NCBI RefSeq assembly: GCF_016616235.1
Contig: NZ_CP067100.1
Span: forward strand, 4,895,001 to 4,959,000
Origin: Bradyrhizobium diazoefficiens
Lineage (GTDB): Bacteria > Pseudomonadota > Alphaproteobacteria > Rhizobiales > Xanthobacteraceae
Direction: 5' to 3'
Length of the DNA: 64,000 nt
Positions 45,281 through 55,092 of the stretch are shown in pieces. Position numbers and translations under genes: made by a program. Positions within the stretch are counted from its first letter, which is position 1. Each line of letters starts with the position of its first letter. The notes below the pieces were generated by a model. It saw nothing but the letters and a program-made list of their open reading frames with translations, searched no databases and was not told the origin of the DNA.

Positions 45281-46066
45281 GTGAAATACGATTTGCCCGG
45301 CCTCTCTCCCCTCTGGCTGATTTCCTTGGCGATGGTACTCGGGACACTGATCGTCACACTGTTACCCGTGGCGATTGCGTCTGGCGACACGATCAAAACG
45401 TCGGACTGGATCGGGTTTGCGGGGAACGTGGTGAGCGGAGCTATGACTCTGCTCGCAGCTGCGATTGCCTGGCGTGCTGTACGTCGGCAGATCGCCGCAG
45501 CGAAAGAAATGGCCGAAATGCCGGAAAACGAAGCGTGGGAGATCATTGGTCAGGACCTCGCACTTCTTTGTGCGGGCGTAAATGCGTACTGGAAAAGCAT
45601 CGACCTCGCCTCTCAGCCGGCATCGAACAAGGAATTGGTGGAGTGGCGCTTCGGCGCGATCCTTGAGTATTATCATGAGCTCCCGAGCCAAACGGACATC
45701 AACCGCCTAGAGATGGCTGGCCAGAGCCTCGGTCCACGCAGACGTAGGCACGTTGCGTCTCTGGTCCACATTCTCCGCGAGCTCATGCGAAGAGCTGAGC
45801 ATTTCGAGACCGGACCGCCCAACGGGTACCATGACGCTTTGCGCTGGCGTGATGGCCGTTTGCCTTCACTGCGTCTGCTGCTAACTATCTTCGCAACTGA
45901 GGTGAACAGGCTCGATCCTGTTCTCGCTGAGGGCTTCAAGGGTCGTCACCACGTAGAGACGAATACTCAGTCCCATCGCGAGCGGTTGGACCAATCGTGG
46001 CGTGAAACGCTCGACAGCGAGGAGTGGGTCAAGCGCCGTTTGGTCCAAGGTGACCGCTCGTCATGA
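45281..46066 (+). CDS. membrane-anchored hypothetical protein
   Basis: 261 aa from a GTG at 45281, immediately after the transposase remnant. Two N-terminal helices (LWLISLAMVLGTLIVTLLPV and WIGFAGNVVSGAMTLLAAAI) precede a long soluble helical domain. Similar two-helix anchors occur in small conflict-associated proteins; no family name is known to me. It shares direction with the nuclease-like SEC-C gene. Confidence 0.65.
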   Translation: MKYDLPGLSPLWLISLAMVLGTLIVTLLPVAIASGDTIKTSDWIGFAGNVVSGAMTLLAAAIAWRAVRRQIAAAKEMAEMPENEAWEIIGQDLALLCAGVNAYWKSIDLASQPASNKELVEWRFGAILEYYHELPSQTDINRLEMAGQSLGPRRRRHVASLVHILRELMRRAEHFETGPPNGYHDALRWRDGRLPSLRLLLTIFATEVNRLDPVLAEGFKGRHHVETNTQSHRERLDQSWRETLDSEEWVKRRLVQGDRSS

Positions 46067-46205
46067 GGTCGAGAGGCCCGAGCTCGTCATTGCACGCTGC
46101 GGAACGACTTCTTCGGCGCAGGCGCTCTCGGATGCGATAAGAATTCGCGCTGAGACGCTAGACTCCATATACACTGTTGATTGGGAGCCGGTGAAGGCAC
46201 TGTAA
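46050..46205 (+). CDS. possible 51-aa small protein
   Basis: GTG at 46050 overlaps the end of the preceding gene, with a frame TARHEVERPELVIARCGTTS to the stop at 46205. The ribosome site is weak, so this may be a chance frame. Confidence 0.25.
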   Translation: MTARHEVERPELVIARCGTTSSAQALSDAIRIRAETLDSIYTVDWEPVKAL

Positions 46206-46269
46206 TCTCAGCTCGATTCGGCTTGAGTGCCGAAGTGGTCCGCGCCGCATAGGAATGAGAAGGTAGCCC

Positions 46270-47742
46270 GTGAACGCGAAATCTGCCGGCGTAACGGAAA
46301 CGGAACGGATGCTTGCTGATTTCTGCCAGAGGTCCTTCCTCAAGCTGTGGAGCTATCCCAATCCCTTCAAGGACGATGGGCACGAGTTATGTGACCTGCT
46401 CGCCGTTTTCGATAACCACGTCTTCATCTTCTTCGACCGCGAGAACAAACTGCCGGAAGGGCCCGATAAGGATCCGAAGGTCGTGTGGGACCGATGGAAG
46501 CGCAACGTCATCGATCGCCAGGTGAAGACTGCGCACGGCGCCGAACGCTACCTCCGCAATGGCAGGCCGATTTTTTTGGATGCCAAGAGGACCGCATCCT
46601 TCCCACTCGCTATCGACGCTGAAAACTCGGTCGTTCACAAGATTATCGTTGCACATGGAGCCAAGCAGGCATGCGAACGAGCGTCCCCTGACAACATTTA
46701 TGGCAGTCTCGCCATCGCTTACACGGAAACCGACGGCGGCCCAACCGAGCCCTTCCATATCGAGATCGACAGGCGCAACCCGGTCCACATCCTGGACAGC
46801 CACAACATGCCTATCGTGCTCGGTGAGCTTGATACTGTCGGCGACCTCTCGGCGTATCTCGACGAAAAAGTGCGGGCGGCTTCAGCCTTCGACTATCTGA
46901 CCTATTGCGGTGAGGAAGACCTCCTAGGCCACTACCTGCTGAACTACGACGAGGCCAACAAGCGCAATGTGATCGGGCCGAAGAATGAGAATGAGGCTGT
47001 CAATGGCATCATGATCGGCGAAGGTGAATGGCACGACTTCATCCAAACCGATCTCTACAAAAACACGAAGAAGGTTAACCGCGTCTCGTACTTCTGGGAC
47101 CAGCTGATTCAGCGCACGTGCCAGAACAGCCTGGATGGGTCACTCGGCGGTAACTCCAACATATTGCGCGGCGAGAGCGCGATTTATGAAATGGTGAAGG
47201 AGCCGCGCTTCATGCGCCGTGGCCTTGCAGAGAAGATGCTGACGGCGGTGCAGCGATTTCCCGACGCCGGTCCGTTCTCCAGGCAAGTCACGTTCCTCCC
47301 GTCATACCAGCCAAATGTCGCCTACGTCTTACTGCAACTGCGTGCACCCGATGCGTATCGTGCCGAGCCAGACTACCGCGAGAAGCGCCGCGCTGTGCTT
47401 GAGGTCGCATGTGGAGCTGCAAAGAACAAATTCCAAGACCTCGTGAAGGTTATTGGGATCGGCATCGACGCACCAAAGTTCTCGGGCGGCACCAATGCAG
47501 AGGATTTCATCCTCATGCCGTGTGAGACGTGGACGCAAGATTTGAGAAGCCACTACGAGGAGCAGAACCAGGATTGGAATTTCTTTGTTACGTCCAACCT
47601 TCGCCAGCATAACGATCTGGTGACCCAGTTTGTGCAGCCTCCGCATCCCAGCAAACCGGCAACGCCAGGCAAGATCGGACGCAATGACCGATGCCCGTGC
47701 GGTAGCGGCCTGAAATACAAGAGATGCTGCCTACCGCGGTAA
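46270..47742 (+). CDS. nuclease-like protein with C-terminal SEC-C zinc motif
   Basis: 490 aa from a GTG at 46270. The N-terminus ([20 protein letters not shown], then REN) resembles the E/D-containing beta-strands of a PD-(D/E)xK or NERD-like nuclease core, which is a resemblance only. The last 30 residues ([18 protein letters not shown]) are a clear SEC-C zinc-binding motif. The middle is unassigned. Its role may be in conflict or RNA/DNA handling; this is an inference from the domain pair and context. Confidence 0.7.
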   Translation: MNAKSAGVTETERMLADFCQRSFLKLWSYPNPFKDDGHELCDLLAVFDNHVFIFFDRENKLPEGPDKDPKVVWDRWKRNVIDRQVKTAHGAERYLRNGRPIFLDAKRTASFPLAIDAENSVVHKIIVAHGAKQACERASPDNIYGSLAIAYTETDGGPTEPFHIEIDRRNPVHILDSHNMPIVLGELDTVGDLSAYLDEKVRAASAFDYLTYCGEEDLLGHYLLNYDEANKRNVIGPKNENEAVNGIMIGEGEWHDFIQTDLYKNTKKVNRVSYFWDQLIQRTCQNSLDGSLGGNSNILRGESAIYEMVKEPRFMRRGLAEKMLTAVQRFPDAGPFSRQVTFLPSYQPNVAYVLLQLRAPDAYRAEPDYREKRRAVLEVACGAAKNKFQDLVKVIGIGIDAPKFSGGTNAEDFILMPCETWTQDLRSHYEEQNQDWNFFVTSNLRQHNDLVTQFVQPPHPSKPATPGKIGRNDRCPCGSGLKYKRCCLPR

Positions 47743-47877
47743 ACTGGCCGCCCACTTCGCAAACAGCGCGTTCGTGGCCTCGCCGAGCTCAAGGGATCGG
47801 TTTGTGTAGCCAACAAGGCCATCGTCGAAGGCTTCGATCGCCAATAGCAGAAGCTCGCGCGAGGTTTCGATCGGCAC
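47731..47877 (-). pseudogene. C-terminal fragment of an unknown protein
   Basis: A 48-codon open frame ([20 protein letters not shown], ending [10 protein letters not shown]) with a protein-like composition. It overlaps the 3' end of the SEC-C gene tail-to-tail and abuts the Ku fragment in another frame. Most likely part of a deleted gene. Confidence 0.45.
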
Positions 47878-47878
47878 C

Positions 47879-48013
47879 GAGGTCGAGCATGTCCTTGGTA
47901 ACTTTCACGTCCTGGATCTCGTCGAAGTACTCCTGCTCGTAGCGCACCTCATACCGGTAGCGAAGCAGCGTACCGACGAGCCCCTTGTCCATAGGCTCTA
48001 GCTCAAGAGGCTC
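47879..48013 (-). pseudogene. fragment of a Ku-type end-joining gene
   Basis: The segment MDKGLVGTLLRYRYEVRYEQ followed by [18 protein letters not shown] strongly resembles the C-terminal part of bacterial Ku (Gx[28 protein letters not shown]). An in-frame stop lies immediately upstream and the homology stops at 47879, so it is a relic. Bacterial Ku binds double-strand ends for NHEJ repair; no ligD is seen. Confidence 0.7.
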
Positions 48014-48060
48014 AGTTTAGTGTGGTGACAGAAAGCGAGGCCGGTGCGGACCAGTTAGAA

Positions 48061-51000
48061 TTAGGCCAACTTCGCCTCGGGCACGGCAAGGAGGCGGCGC
48101 GCCGCTGAATTGTGTCGCGGAGGCTCGGCTCTGACCCCATCCTTGGACGCTCCAATAAGCTCGACAATAGTGCATGGCAATCCGGCCGCATCAAACTTTC
48201 GCGCAATGAACTCGCCTTCGTCGCGCTTATGGCTTGACATGATCAGCTGATAGCCCTCGAGCTCCACAAGATTACGCATCACATCAACGAAGGCTGCAGC
48301 ATGAATAATGTCGTTATGCTGCAGCGGATCGTCAAGCAGCAGGGCTCGCCATCGCGACCAACGATAAGCAGTGCTGGCCGCACAAAGAATGCTGAATCCG
48401 TTTGCTGCCATCTGTCCTTCGCTCAACACGAGTTGTGGTGGCAAGTTGGTTCTGTACTGCGCATTCTCAATGGGATCTGCGTAACGCAGCTGCATCGCGA
48501 GCGCGGTGCGCTCGACAGTGTGATCGGCGCTGAATTGCACCGTCTCGCCCGAAGTACTGAGCAGTGCACGGTTGAACGCATCGATCAGATCATTGAGCGG
48601 AAGCAGGAATTGTGTCGAGAAGCTCTCCGCCTCAGTTCTGAGCTTTTCGCCATATGCGATCACTGCGTCCCTGGTGGCACCTGTGAGCCGAAGCGACGAG
48701 CGCGCAGCTTGCAAGCTTTTCTGAAGCGTCTGCTCGTGAACGACGGGATTGTCCGCGGCGCCTTCCCCACCCTCCCGGTTCATCAACTCGCGCAACGCGC
48801 GCAACTCGTCTTGCGCCAGCCAAGCTTCGTGGCTCCGCGACAAGGCATTTATTTCCTCGAGATGCGCAAAGAGCGCCGTCGCGCGATCTCCCAAGTCTTT
48901 TTCGTAGATGTCGACGGTCTGGGCTGACGGATCGCCGATCATGCCAGACTTAAGCCAAGCGGCGGCCGTCGCCGATCGGTTGGTCTTCGCAGTGTCAATC
49001 GCTGCGGCGACGCGGTCGCGATCGGCCTCAGCCGCAGCGAGCCTTTCGCGCGCGATCGATTCTGCGTTTGCCGCCTGAGCTCGCAACAACCTGAGGTTCT
49101 GCGAGCTGGCGCGCTCTGCTTCTAGCAGCCTGCCCTGTGCGGTGACAGCGGCCTCGGCTGTCTCGACGCTCCATGGCTTCACAATCTCGACGAGAGAGTC
49201 CTCAATCGCACGTAAGGTCACCTCGCATCGCGCACGCCGCTGTGTAGCAGCCGCAAGTCGTTCATCGAGTGACATCAGCTGTGCGCTTAGCGCGTCGACG
49301 CGCAATTGGGCTGAACTAACATCGTCGGGACTGCCGCCAACATCGCGAATATGCGCTACGCGGACTCGCGCTCCCTCGGCCAGCCGCTCAGCAACCAGCG
49401 TTTCAAGGTCGCTGTCACTACTTACACCGAGCCCGGTTGCGATCGCGTCGCGTTCGGCCGTTGCTCCTGCCTCCGCCAGAGCGGCCGCGGTTTCTGCTGC
49501 GACCGCCGCGGTAATCGCAGCATGCGCTTCGGCAAGAGCTTCGGCTGCGGCTTTTGAACGATCCCGTAACGCGTCAAGCGCGCGGATCTCTTCGGCAAGC
49601 TGAACGTCCTGGCTAGCAAGTGCGTTGCGCGCACGCTCCTGCAGCTCACCGGGAGCAAAGGTGCTCGTACAAATCGGACACGTAGTGTCGTTGTGTCCGA
49701 TATGCGTCGCAAGACCGGATAACAGCTCCGCGAGCTGTGATGCATCGCGTTGGCGTACCGCAAGCTGGTCCTCAGCCGCAGCCTGTGCCTCGCGGGTCCC
49801 CTCGACCGCGCGATCGAGCTCAGGCAACTGAGCGCGAGCGCGATTGGCGATATCGTCGGCCGCGGTGGCGGACTTGCGCTTATCGGACGCCTCGATTTTC
49901 TGCGCCTCCAACGCTGCGACACGCGCCGACCAGAGCTGGAGGGTCGATTGCTCGTTGTCCAGCTGACCGAGCCTCGCTTGCGCTTCATTTGCGCGGGTGA
50001 CGGTATCCCGGGCAGCCGCGACGTCCTGCCTGCAAGCCTCATGCTCGACTTTGAGAGCTGCTTCAGTCTCTAGCACAGCTTGACGCTCGGCATCGAGCGA
50101 CGCGAACTCGGCGATTGCCGTGCGGACCCTGACGCACTCGTCATAGTCTGATTGAGCCCGGGCAACGATTTCGGTCTGCACTCCCGCGGCCTTGTCAGCC
50201 TGGCTCGCCGCGAGCATTGCCTCGCTCAGCTCTGCGGTCGCCGCAGCGACGGCTTCTTTGGCGGCAGATAAGCGGGCACCGTCAGGATCTATCAGCGCGA
50301 ATGCTTCGGCGAAGCGAGCAGCAAGACCGCGCAGACCGTCCAGCCCGGCGCGATCCTGGGCGACTTTGCGCAGGTCAGCCTCGATCACCTGACGGACCTT
50401 CGATAGACGCTCTGTGAAGTCCGCGGTGTCCTCGTCCCCGCTAGATAGCGTACGAGCAATGGCGGCGATCCTCTCGCCGAGCACCGCTTCGGATTCCGCC
50501 CCGACCGCCGCGCCGCGCGTGCGGAGATCGGTCAGCCTCGTGACGTTTCCGCGCCAATCTTCGAGTGCCCGTTCGGCGATATTGACAAGACTCTCTTCTC
50601 GCTCGGCGCGGCGCCTAAAGGCATGGGTCGTCGCCCGGCCTCTCAGCGCGGTTCGGATTGATTCCAGTCGATCTATCCCGCTCGGCCCTTTGAGCGCCTG
50701 CCATTGATCGGCCTGGTCGCGGCTGGTAAAGCGCTGCTGCGAAGCTTGACCGAGAAAATGCGTGAAGCCGAGATAGGCCGCGATGTCCTTAATCTCGGTC
50801 CAATTTGGATCCTTCAGCAAGCCGATCAAGGCGTCTTCGGCTGGCTTTTCGCGCAACGCGCGGGTCAGCGGCTCGCCCTCCGAAAATGTCAGACTTACTC
50901 GATGTGTTCCCAGCTCGGCATCCCGACGCGTAAGGTAGGCGCTTTCGTCAAGACGGCCAACGAAATCTCGGAAGCGCCGGATGCTGCCCGTGAGACACCA

Positions 51001-51147
51001 TTCAATCCCATCGAAGAAGCTGCTCTTGCCCAGGCCATTGGTCCCGACGAGCAGCGTAAGCCCCGGCCCCGGCGGAATTGGTAGGGCAAATTTGCCAAAT
51101 GTCCGAAAGTCGTTGAGACGCACCTCGCGAAGGAAGATTTCGCTCAT
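48061..51147 (-). CDS. SMC/Rad50-like ATPase with zinc hook
   Basis: 1028 aa from the ATG at 51147, overlapping the previous gene by ATGA. Walker A GTNGLGKSS is at residues 35-43. Two long Ala/Glu/Arg-rich coiled-coil arms flank a CPIC zinc hook at C490-C493, in the middle of the chain. The ABC signature LSEGQMA and Walker B ALLLDDPLQHND are near the C-terminus. This is the fold of Rad50/SbcC/RecN-type proteins that handle DNA ends or build conflict complexes. It is the third gene of a coupled operon with the genes at 51144 and 51842. Confidence 0.9.
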   Translation of the reverse strand: MSEIFLREVRLNDFRTFGKFALPIPPGPGLTLLVGTNGLGKSSFFDGIEWCLTGSIRRFRDFVGRLDESAYLTRRDAELGTHRVSLTFSEGEPLTRALREKPAEDALIGLLKDPNWTEIKDIAAYLGFTHFLGQASQQRFTSRDQADQWQALKGPSGIDRLESIRTALRGRATTHAFRRRAEREESLVNIAERALEDWRGNVTRLTDLRTRGAAVGAESEAVLGERIAAIARTLSSGDEDTADFTERLSKVRQVIEADLRKVAQDRAGLDGLRGLAARFAEAFALIDPDGARLSAAKEAVAAATAELSEAMLAASQADKAAGVQTEIVARAQSDYDECVRVRTAIAEFASLDAERQAVLETEAALKVEHEACRQDVAAARDTVTRANEAQARLGQLDNEQSTLQLWSARVAALEAQKIEASDKRKSATAADDIANRARAQLPELDRAVEGTREAQAAAEDQLAVRQRDASQLAELLSGLATHIGHNDTTCPICTSTFAPGELQERARNALASQDVQLAEEIRALDALRDRSKAAAEALAEAHAAITAAVAAETAAALAEAGATAERDAIATGLGVSSDSDLETLVAERLAEGARVRVAHIRDVGGSPDDVSSAQLRVDALSAQLMSLDERLAAATQRRARCEVTLRAIEDSLVEIVKPWSVETAEAAVTAQGRLLEAERASSQNLRLLRAQAANAESIARERLAAAEADRDRVAAAIDTAKTNRSATAAAWLKSGMIGDPSAQTVDIYEKDLGDRATALFAHLEEINALSRSHEAWLAQDELRALRELMNREGGEGAADNPVVHEQTLQKSLQAARSSLRLTGATRDAVIAYGEKLRTEAESFSTQFLLPLNDLIDAFNRALLSTSGETVQFSADHTVERTALAMQLRYADPIENAQYRTNLPPQLVLSEGQMAANGFSILCAASTAYRWSRWRALLLDDPLQHNDIIHAAAFVDVMRNLVELEGYQLIMSSHKRDEGEFIARKFDAAGLPCTIVELIGASKDGVRAEPPRHNSAARRLLAVPEAKLA

Positions 51148-51845
51148 CGTGCACTCCGTCGCTGCCAAGAAGCAACCAATTCGTCTACCAGAAGATCGGC
51201 ATCGATATCGGGCTGACTCGCCAGGCGGCTCCATTCACCTGCGGTGTCGCGTGGAATATCGCCATCCGTCGCGGCACGGCTCACATTGTCAAGCGGCGCC
51301 ATCGAGAAGACTGCGTCGGTGACCCACGGCCGGGCGAGAAAACTACGCTTGATGAAATCTGCGAAGCTATCTTCATCGGCATTCGCGTCGAGCGGGCGCA
51401 GCCAGACCAGCTTGCGCGCTACGCGCTCGTCGCGTTCGGCGACAAGTGCCAGCGCACGCCAGCGGTCGACACCTTCGCTTCCACGTGGGCCAAGCAGTAT
51501 AGCATGCAAATCGAGCGCCGCCGGTGGACTTAGATAGGACCGAGCAACAACGCATTGGTTACGCACACGCCGCAGGACGTCGCCGATACGATTCTCCTCG
51601 GGCGCTTCCGGTAAAAGTGTGAGCAGCACGCCGTACCGCCCGATCTGCAACCCGCGGGCATGATTGGGCAGATCACGCGGTTCGAGCCGGGCCGAGGGCG
51701 TTTCGCGCCCACCCGCAAAGGTCTGGCTGGCATAGTCTGGCCTGGATTCTACCTTGATTTCGAGCTGGCTCGCTCGGCGAATAAGCAGGCGCTCGCCCGC
51801 CTCGAGGGCATCTTGGGCGGGCGATGCCGAAACGGACTCGCTCAT
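51144..51845 (-). CDS. 233-aa linker protein of an ABC three-component-like operon
   Basis: 233 aa with GLQIGRYGVLLTLLPEAPEE, IGDVLRRVRNQCVVARSYLS, and WRALALVAERDERVARKLVW. No known catalytic motif and no membrane segment. Its size and position between an upstream effector-like gene and a downstream SMC ATPase resemble the middle component of ABC-three component systems, as I recall them; I cannot prove homology. Both ends overlap the neighbours by ATGA. Confidence 0.65.
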   Translation of the reverse strand: MSESVSASPAQDALEAGERLLIRRASQLEIKVESRPDYASQTFAGGRETPSARLEPRDLPNHARGLQIGRYGVLLTLLPEAPEENRIGDVLRRVRNQCVVARSYLSPPAALDLHAILLGPRGSEGVDRWRALALVAERDERVARKLVWLRPLDANADEDSFADFIKRSFLARPWVTDAVFSMAPLDNVSRAATDGDIPRDTAGEWSRLASQPDIDADLLVDELVASWQRRSAR

Positions 51846-54343
51846 AACGCTTGCTCCTCGACTTCGATGTCAGCTTTCAACCTAGCGAAATGATCCTCTT
51901 CCATGCCGAGCAACAAGGCCGTCAGCGCGGCCGCGCCGGCTTGGGCTGCGGCGCGGTACTGCGCATCGACCGTTACCATCAGTTTTCCGTCCCCACCAGC
52001 TTGTCCTAAAAGCGGCCCGCTACCGATGACCTTGCCAAGCGAGCTGTTTGCATCGGCGATCACTGCGAGTGGAGTCGACTGCATAGGCAGCAGGACGAAT
52101 TCGGTCGTCCAGGCGTGGCGCAAAGCAACGAGTGCCATTTCCTCGCTATCGACCAGGCCGGCCGCGCAGGTATGACCGGTCCGCTCGGTTCCTTGGTTAT
52201 CGCGGCCGAGATTACCCGGATGCGCACCGCGCGGCGTTGTGACTTGCCACGCGGTCGCGACGGTCAGCGCGACAGCACAGGCTCGGATGAGCTGGACAAG
52301 AAGCAAGCGTCCGGCCAGCACCGAGGCCTCGCCCGCGGCAGCCACATCATCCTTGGCGCAGACAGCGAGGCCGAGAAACCGGGCCAGCAGGGCGGGCTGC
52401 GCCTGGAACCGCTGCTTCCAGTCCAGCCAGATCGGCTCCATCTGCTGGCGAAGATCGGGCGCGGCCACGAACGACACCGCGTGACCGGGATCATCCCCTT
52501 GTTGGATATAGCGCGTCAGATGGCGATCCGCGGCATCAAGCAGCCAACCATCGAGCGCTCGATTGATTGTAGCGGCGAGTTCGTTTGGCTGCATGGTCGC
52601 TGGGCTTAGGATGGAGGTGTTGCCGCCGAGCGCCCTTAGCGTCGGTAGCGGCAGTCCGCCGGCACTGGGCGACTCGCTGGAGAGCGCACCCAAGAATGGG
52701 CGCCAGCGTGCCACGTCGACGAGCAGTTCCGCGCGCTTCGCGTGGATCGTCAAGCGTGCGATCGCGTGGGCAAGAGTGGTCCCAAGTTGTTCGGGCGCGT
52801 CGACCACGGTGAGCTGGAGTAACGACTTGTCTTCGGACCACAGCGAAGCGACATCCTGGAGCCGGACGTCGCCGCTCCATCGAGCATGGTCGCCGACGAG
52901 CCCCAGCTTTGCGCTGCGCGGCATAGCGGCCAGCACCGCGTCGATATGATAGCGCGGCGGCGGTAGCCTTGCCTGCATCGCCAGATGCTTGAAATGATCT
53001 CGCGTTGAAGGGTTCAGCTTCGGTGCGATGCTGTCTTCGGGGAAAGACCGCGCCCAGGCGGCGTGCTCGGCATCATAGCCCGCGAGCAAGTCAACAAAGG
53101 GCTGTCGAATTGATGCACGCCCAGGACCACGTCGGGCGATCACCCAGTCAGCGACGACCGTCATCGCCCCGCAAGCAAAACGCCGCGTCCCTTCCGCGTC
53201 ACCGGGGTCGGAAGCGATTTGTTGCACGTCATCGCAGACGACATGCCGGAAGGACTGAGTGCCAGGCTGCGCGCAAGCCTTTTTCAGCAGGTAGACGGCC
53301 AATCGGTTCAGCCGGGCGGTCTTAATCGACAGAAGCTCGGGTTCGCGTGTCTGGAAAAAGAGCTGGACACCGTGGCGCAGTTCCCCTCGCATCTGGTCGA
53401 CCAATCCGAGAGTTTCGACCTGCGGACCGATCGCATTGTCATAGGCTGCAATGAAATCGAACCCCTCTCCCCTTGCCTCGGCGGCAAGGGCTTCGACATC
53501 GATCGCCAACAATGCGCCACGCATGGCTTGGACGCCGGGACGCTGCGCGATACCGCGGACAATGGCATCGTGTTGAAAGGTCGAGCTGGCGGCGGCGATC
53601 AGATCAATCAAACCACCATCGCCATTGCCGCTGACTAGGAACGTCGGTCGCGGGTTGCCATCGATTGCCGCTCCTGGTACCCCCGCATCGTGCCAGTAAC
53701 TGGCGGTTTCGGTTCCCGGAAGCGCGAAGCGACTTTCGATTCCGAAACCGATCGCAAGCACAACGACGTCGGCTTCCAGGCTGGCTTGTTTGCGCAGCCC
53801 ACCGTCTGCGTCTCGCTCGAAGGTCACGATGAAACGGCCAGCCTGGGGCGTAACGGTTGTGACCTGCTGACCCTCGCGCACCGTGAGATGGCCTTCGACT
53901 GCTGATCGGACTTCGCCGAATTCGCGCAGAACCGCATCGCGGACGTCTTTGGCCGGCCCCGAGCGCCAGTCGAGTAGCGGGAGTTCCGCGAGTTCGTGAT
54001 CGGCATCGGGATTGGGCCAATCGTAAATGTGTGGGTCTAGGCGACGACGTTGCGAATCAAATTGCAGCGGCAGTAAGCGCTGCGCCTTTTCGAAAAGATG
54101 GACGTCAGTCCCACCTTGCAGGGCCAACCCCGCGGCCAGCGTGACACCGGCGGCGCCGCCTCCGATCACTGCGACGCGGGCATTTGCCGGCAGCAGGTGC
54201 TCGTGCCACAGCGCGTGAGCCAACTCCAACCCGCGAACCTGCTGCGAATAGAATGTAATGCGCGTATCGTAGAAGCCGAGCACATAGATGCCCGGATGGG
54301 CCGTGACACGTGCTCCGGCAATGATGTCCGCTGGATTCAGCAC
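51842..54343 (-). CDS. FAD/NAD(P)-binding protein fused to a large unknown domain
   Basis: 833 aa from a GTG at 54343; an in-frame TGA lies four codons upstream, so this start is near-fixed, though its ribosome site is weak. The N-terminal Rossmann motif VAVIGGGAAGVTLAAGLALQ (about 57-76) and the later VVVLAIGFGIES and FLVSGNGDGG are those of FAD-dependent pyridine-nucleotide oxidoreductases. The C-terminal half (from about residue 450) is unassigned. It may be the sensor or effector of the three-gene system. It overlaps the next gene by ATGA. Confidence 0.75.
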   Translation of the reverse strand: MLNPADIIAGARVTAHPGIYVLGFYDTRITFYSQQVRGLELAHALWHEHLLPANARVAVIGGGAAGVTLAAGLALQGGTDVHLFEKAQRLLPLQFDSQRRRLDPHIYDWPNPDADHELAELPLLDWRSGPAKDVRDAVLREFGEVRSAVEGHLTVREGQQVTTVTPQAGRFIVTFERDADGGLRKQASLEADVVVLAIGFGIESRFALPGTETASYWHDAGVPGAAIDGNPRPTFLVSGNGDGGLIDLIAAASSTFQHDAIVRGIAQRPGVQAMRGALLAIDVEALAAEARGEGFDFIAAYDNAIGPQVETLGLVDQMRGELRHGVQLFFQTREPELLSIKTARLNRLAVYLLKKACAQPGTQSFRHVVCDDVQQIASDPGDAEGTRRFACGAMTVVADWVIARRGPGRASIRQPFVDLLAGYDAEHAAWARSFPEDSIAPKLNPSTRDHFKHLAMQARLPPPRYHIDAVLAAMPRSAKLGLVGDHARWSGDVRLQDVASLWSEDKSLLQLTVVDAPEQLGTTLAHAIARLTIHAKRAELLVDVARWRPFLGALSSESPSAGGLPLPTLRALGGNTSILSPATMQPNELAATINRALDGWLLDAADRHLTRYIQQGDDPGHAVSFVAAPDLRQQMEPIWLDWKQRFQAQPALLARFLGLAVCAKDDVAAAGEASVLAGRLLLVQLIRACAVALTVATAWQVTTPRGAHPGNLGRDNQGTERTGHTCAAGLVDSEEMALVALRHAWTTEFVLLPMQSTPLAVIADANSSLGKVIGSGPLLGQAGGDGKLMVTVDAQYRAAAQAGAAALTALLLGMEEDHFARLKADIEVEEQAL

Positions 54344-54811
54344 AGCGCGCGCTCAGCCCACTCGAAGATGGCTCAGCCGCACCGTGCGCGCTACGGCGCA
54401 CAGGCCAATGCGATCTAAACAGTTTGGCGCGATGTCCATTTTGGACGACTTTACTGATGGTCACCGAGTAGGTCACACGCCATAGCGTGTATTGCAAGCA
54501 TTGATTGCATCTTTGGCCTACGAACGACATTCGATCTCTGACACAGTGGGCCGCGCACAAAGAAAGACGACTAGCGAAGGTTAGATTGCGCCGCCTCCCT
54601 TCCGCACTTCGCCTCGCCGAAGGACCTTCAAGGAATCCTTGGACGCGGCACCGTCCACAAAAAATGAAATCCAAGATCGATCGAAACTGTTGGTTCGAGA
54701 GTTTGCGAGAGCCAAGCGAGCACTGGCGAGTCTAAGCGACGACCGATGCCTCTAAGCCTTTGACTTCGCGGGGTTTTTTGGTGGACGCACCAGAGCCCGA
54801 ACATGGGACGG
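54344..54811. other. control region between XRE and the three-gene operon
   Basis: About 470 nt with no credible gene. It contains the small palindrome CAAGGAATCCTTG (54629-54641), a possible operator. It probably holds the promoter of the leftward operon, given the GTG start at 54343. Confidence 0.4.
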
Positions 54812-55051
54812 TTAAGAGTCAGGGGCTCCGCCCGTTCGTCGTCGTCGACGACGAACCAGCTCCTCGGGATCGACGTCCAAAGCCCTAGCTATCCGCTCAA
54901 TTATCAAAAGAGAGGGATTTCTCTTGCCCGTTTCGACGCCACTTAGATACGTCTGATGGACCTTGCACCTGTCGGCGAGTTCCTCCTGGCTGAGTTTCTT
55001 TGCTCGGCGCAACTCCTGAATGTTTAAGCCGACTCGGTCCTGCAAGCGCAT
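54812..55051 (-). CDS. XRE-family transcriptional regulator
   Basis: 79 aa, a single HTH_3 domain: LGLNIQELRRAKKLSQEELA-type layout with CKVHQTYLSGVETGKRNP and the Arg-rich tail. It is upstream of the three-gene operon in the same direction and divergent from the 150-aa hypothetical gene, so it may control either. Confidence 0.88.
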   Translation of the reverse strand: MRLQDRVGLNIQELRRAKKLSQEELADRCKVHQTYLSGVETGKRNPSLLIIERIARALDVDPEELVRRRRRRTGGAPDS

Positions 55052-55092
55052 GCAGGAAATTCGAGAGAAACAGCACCATCAGCCCATAGACT

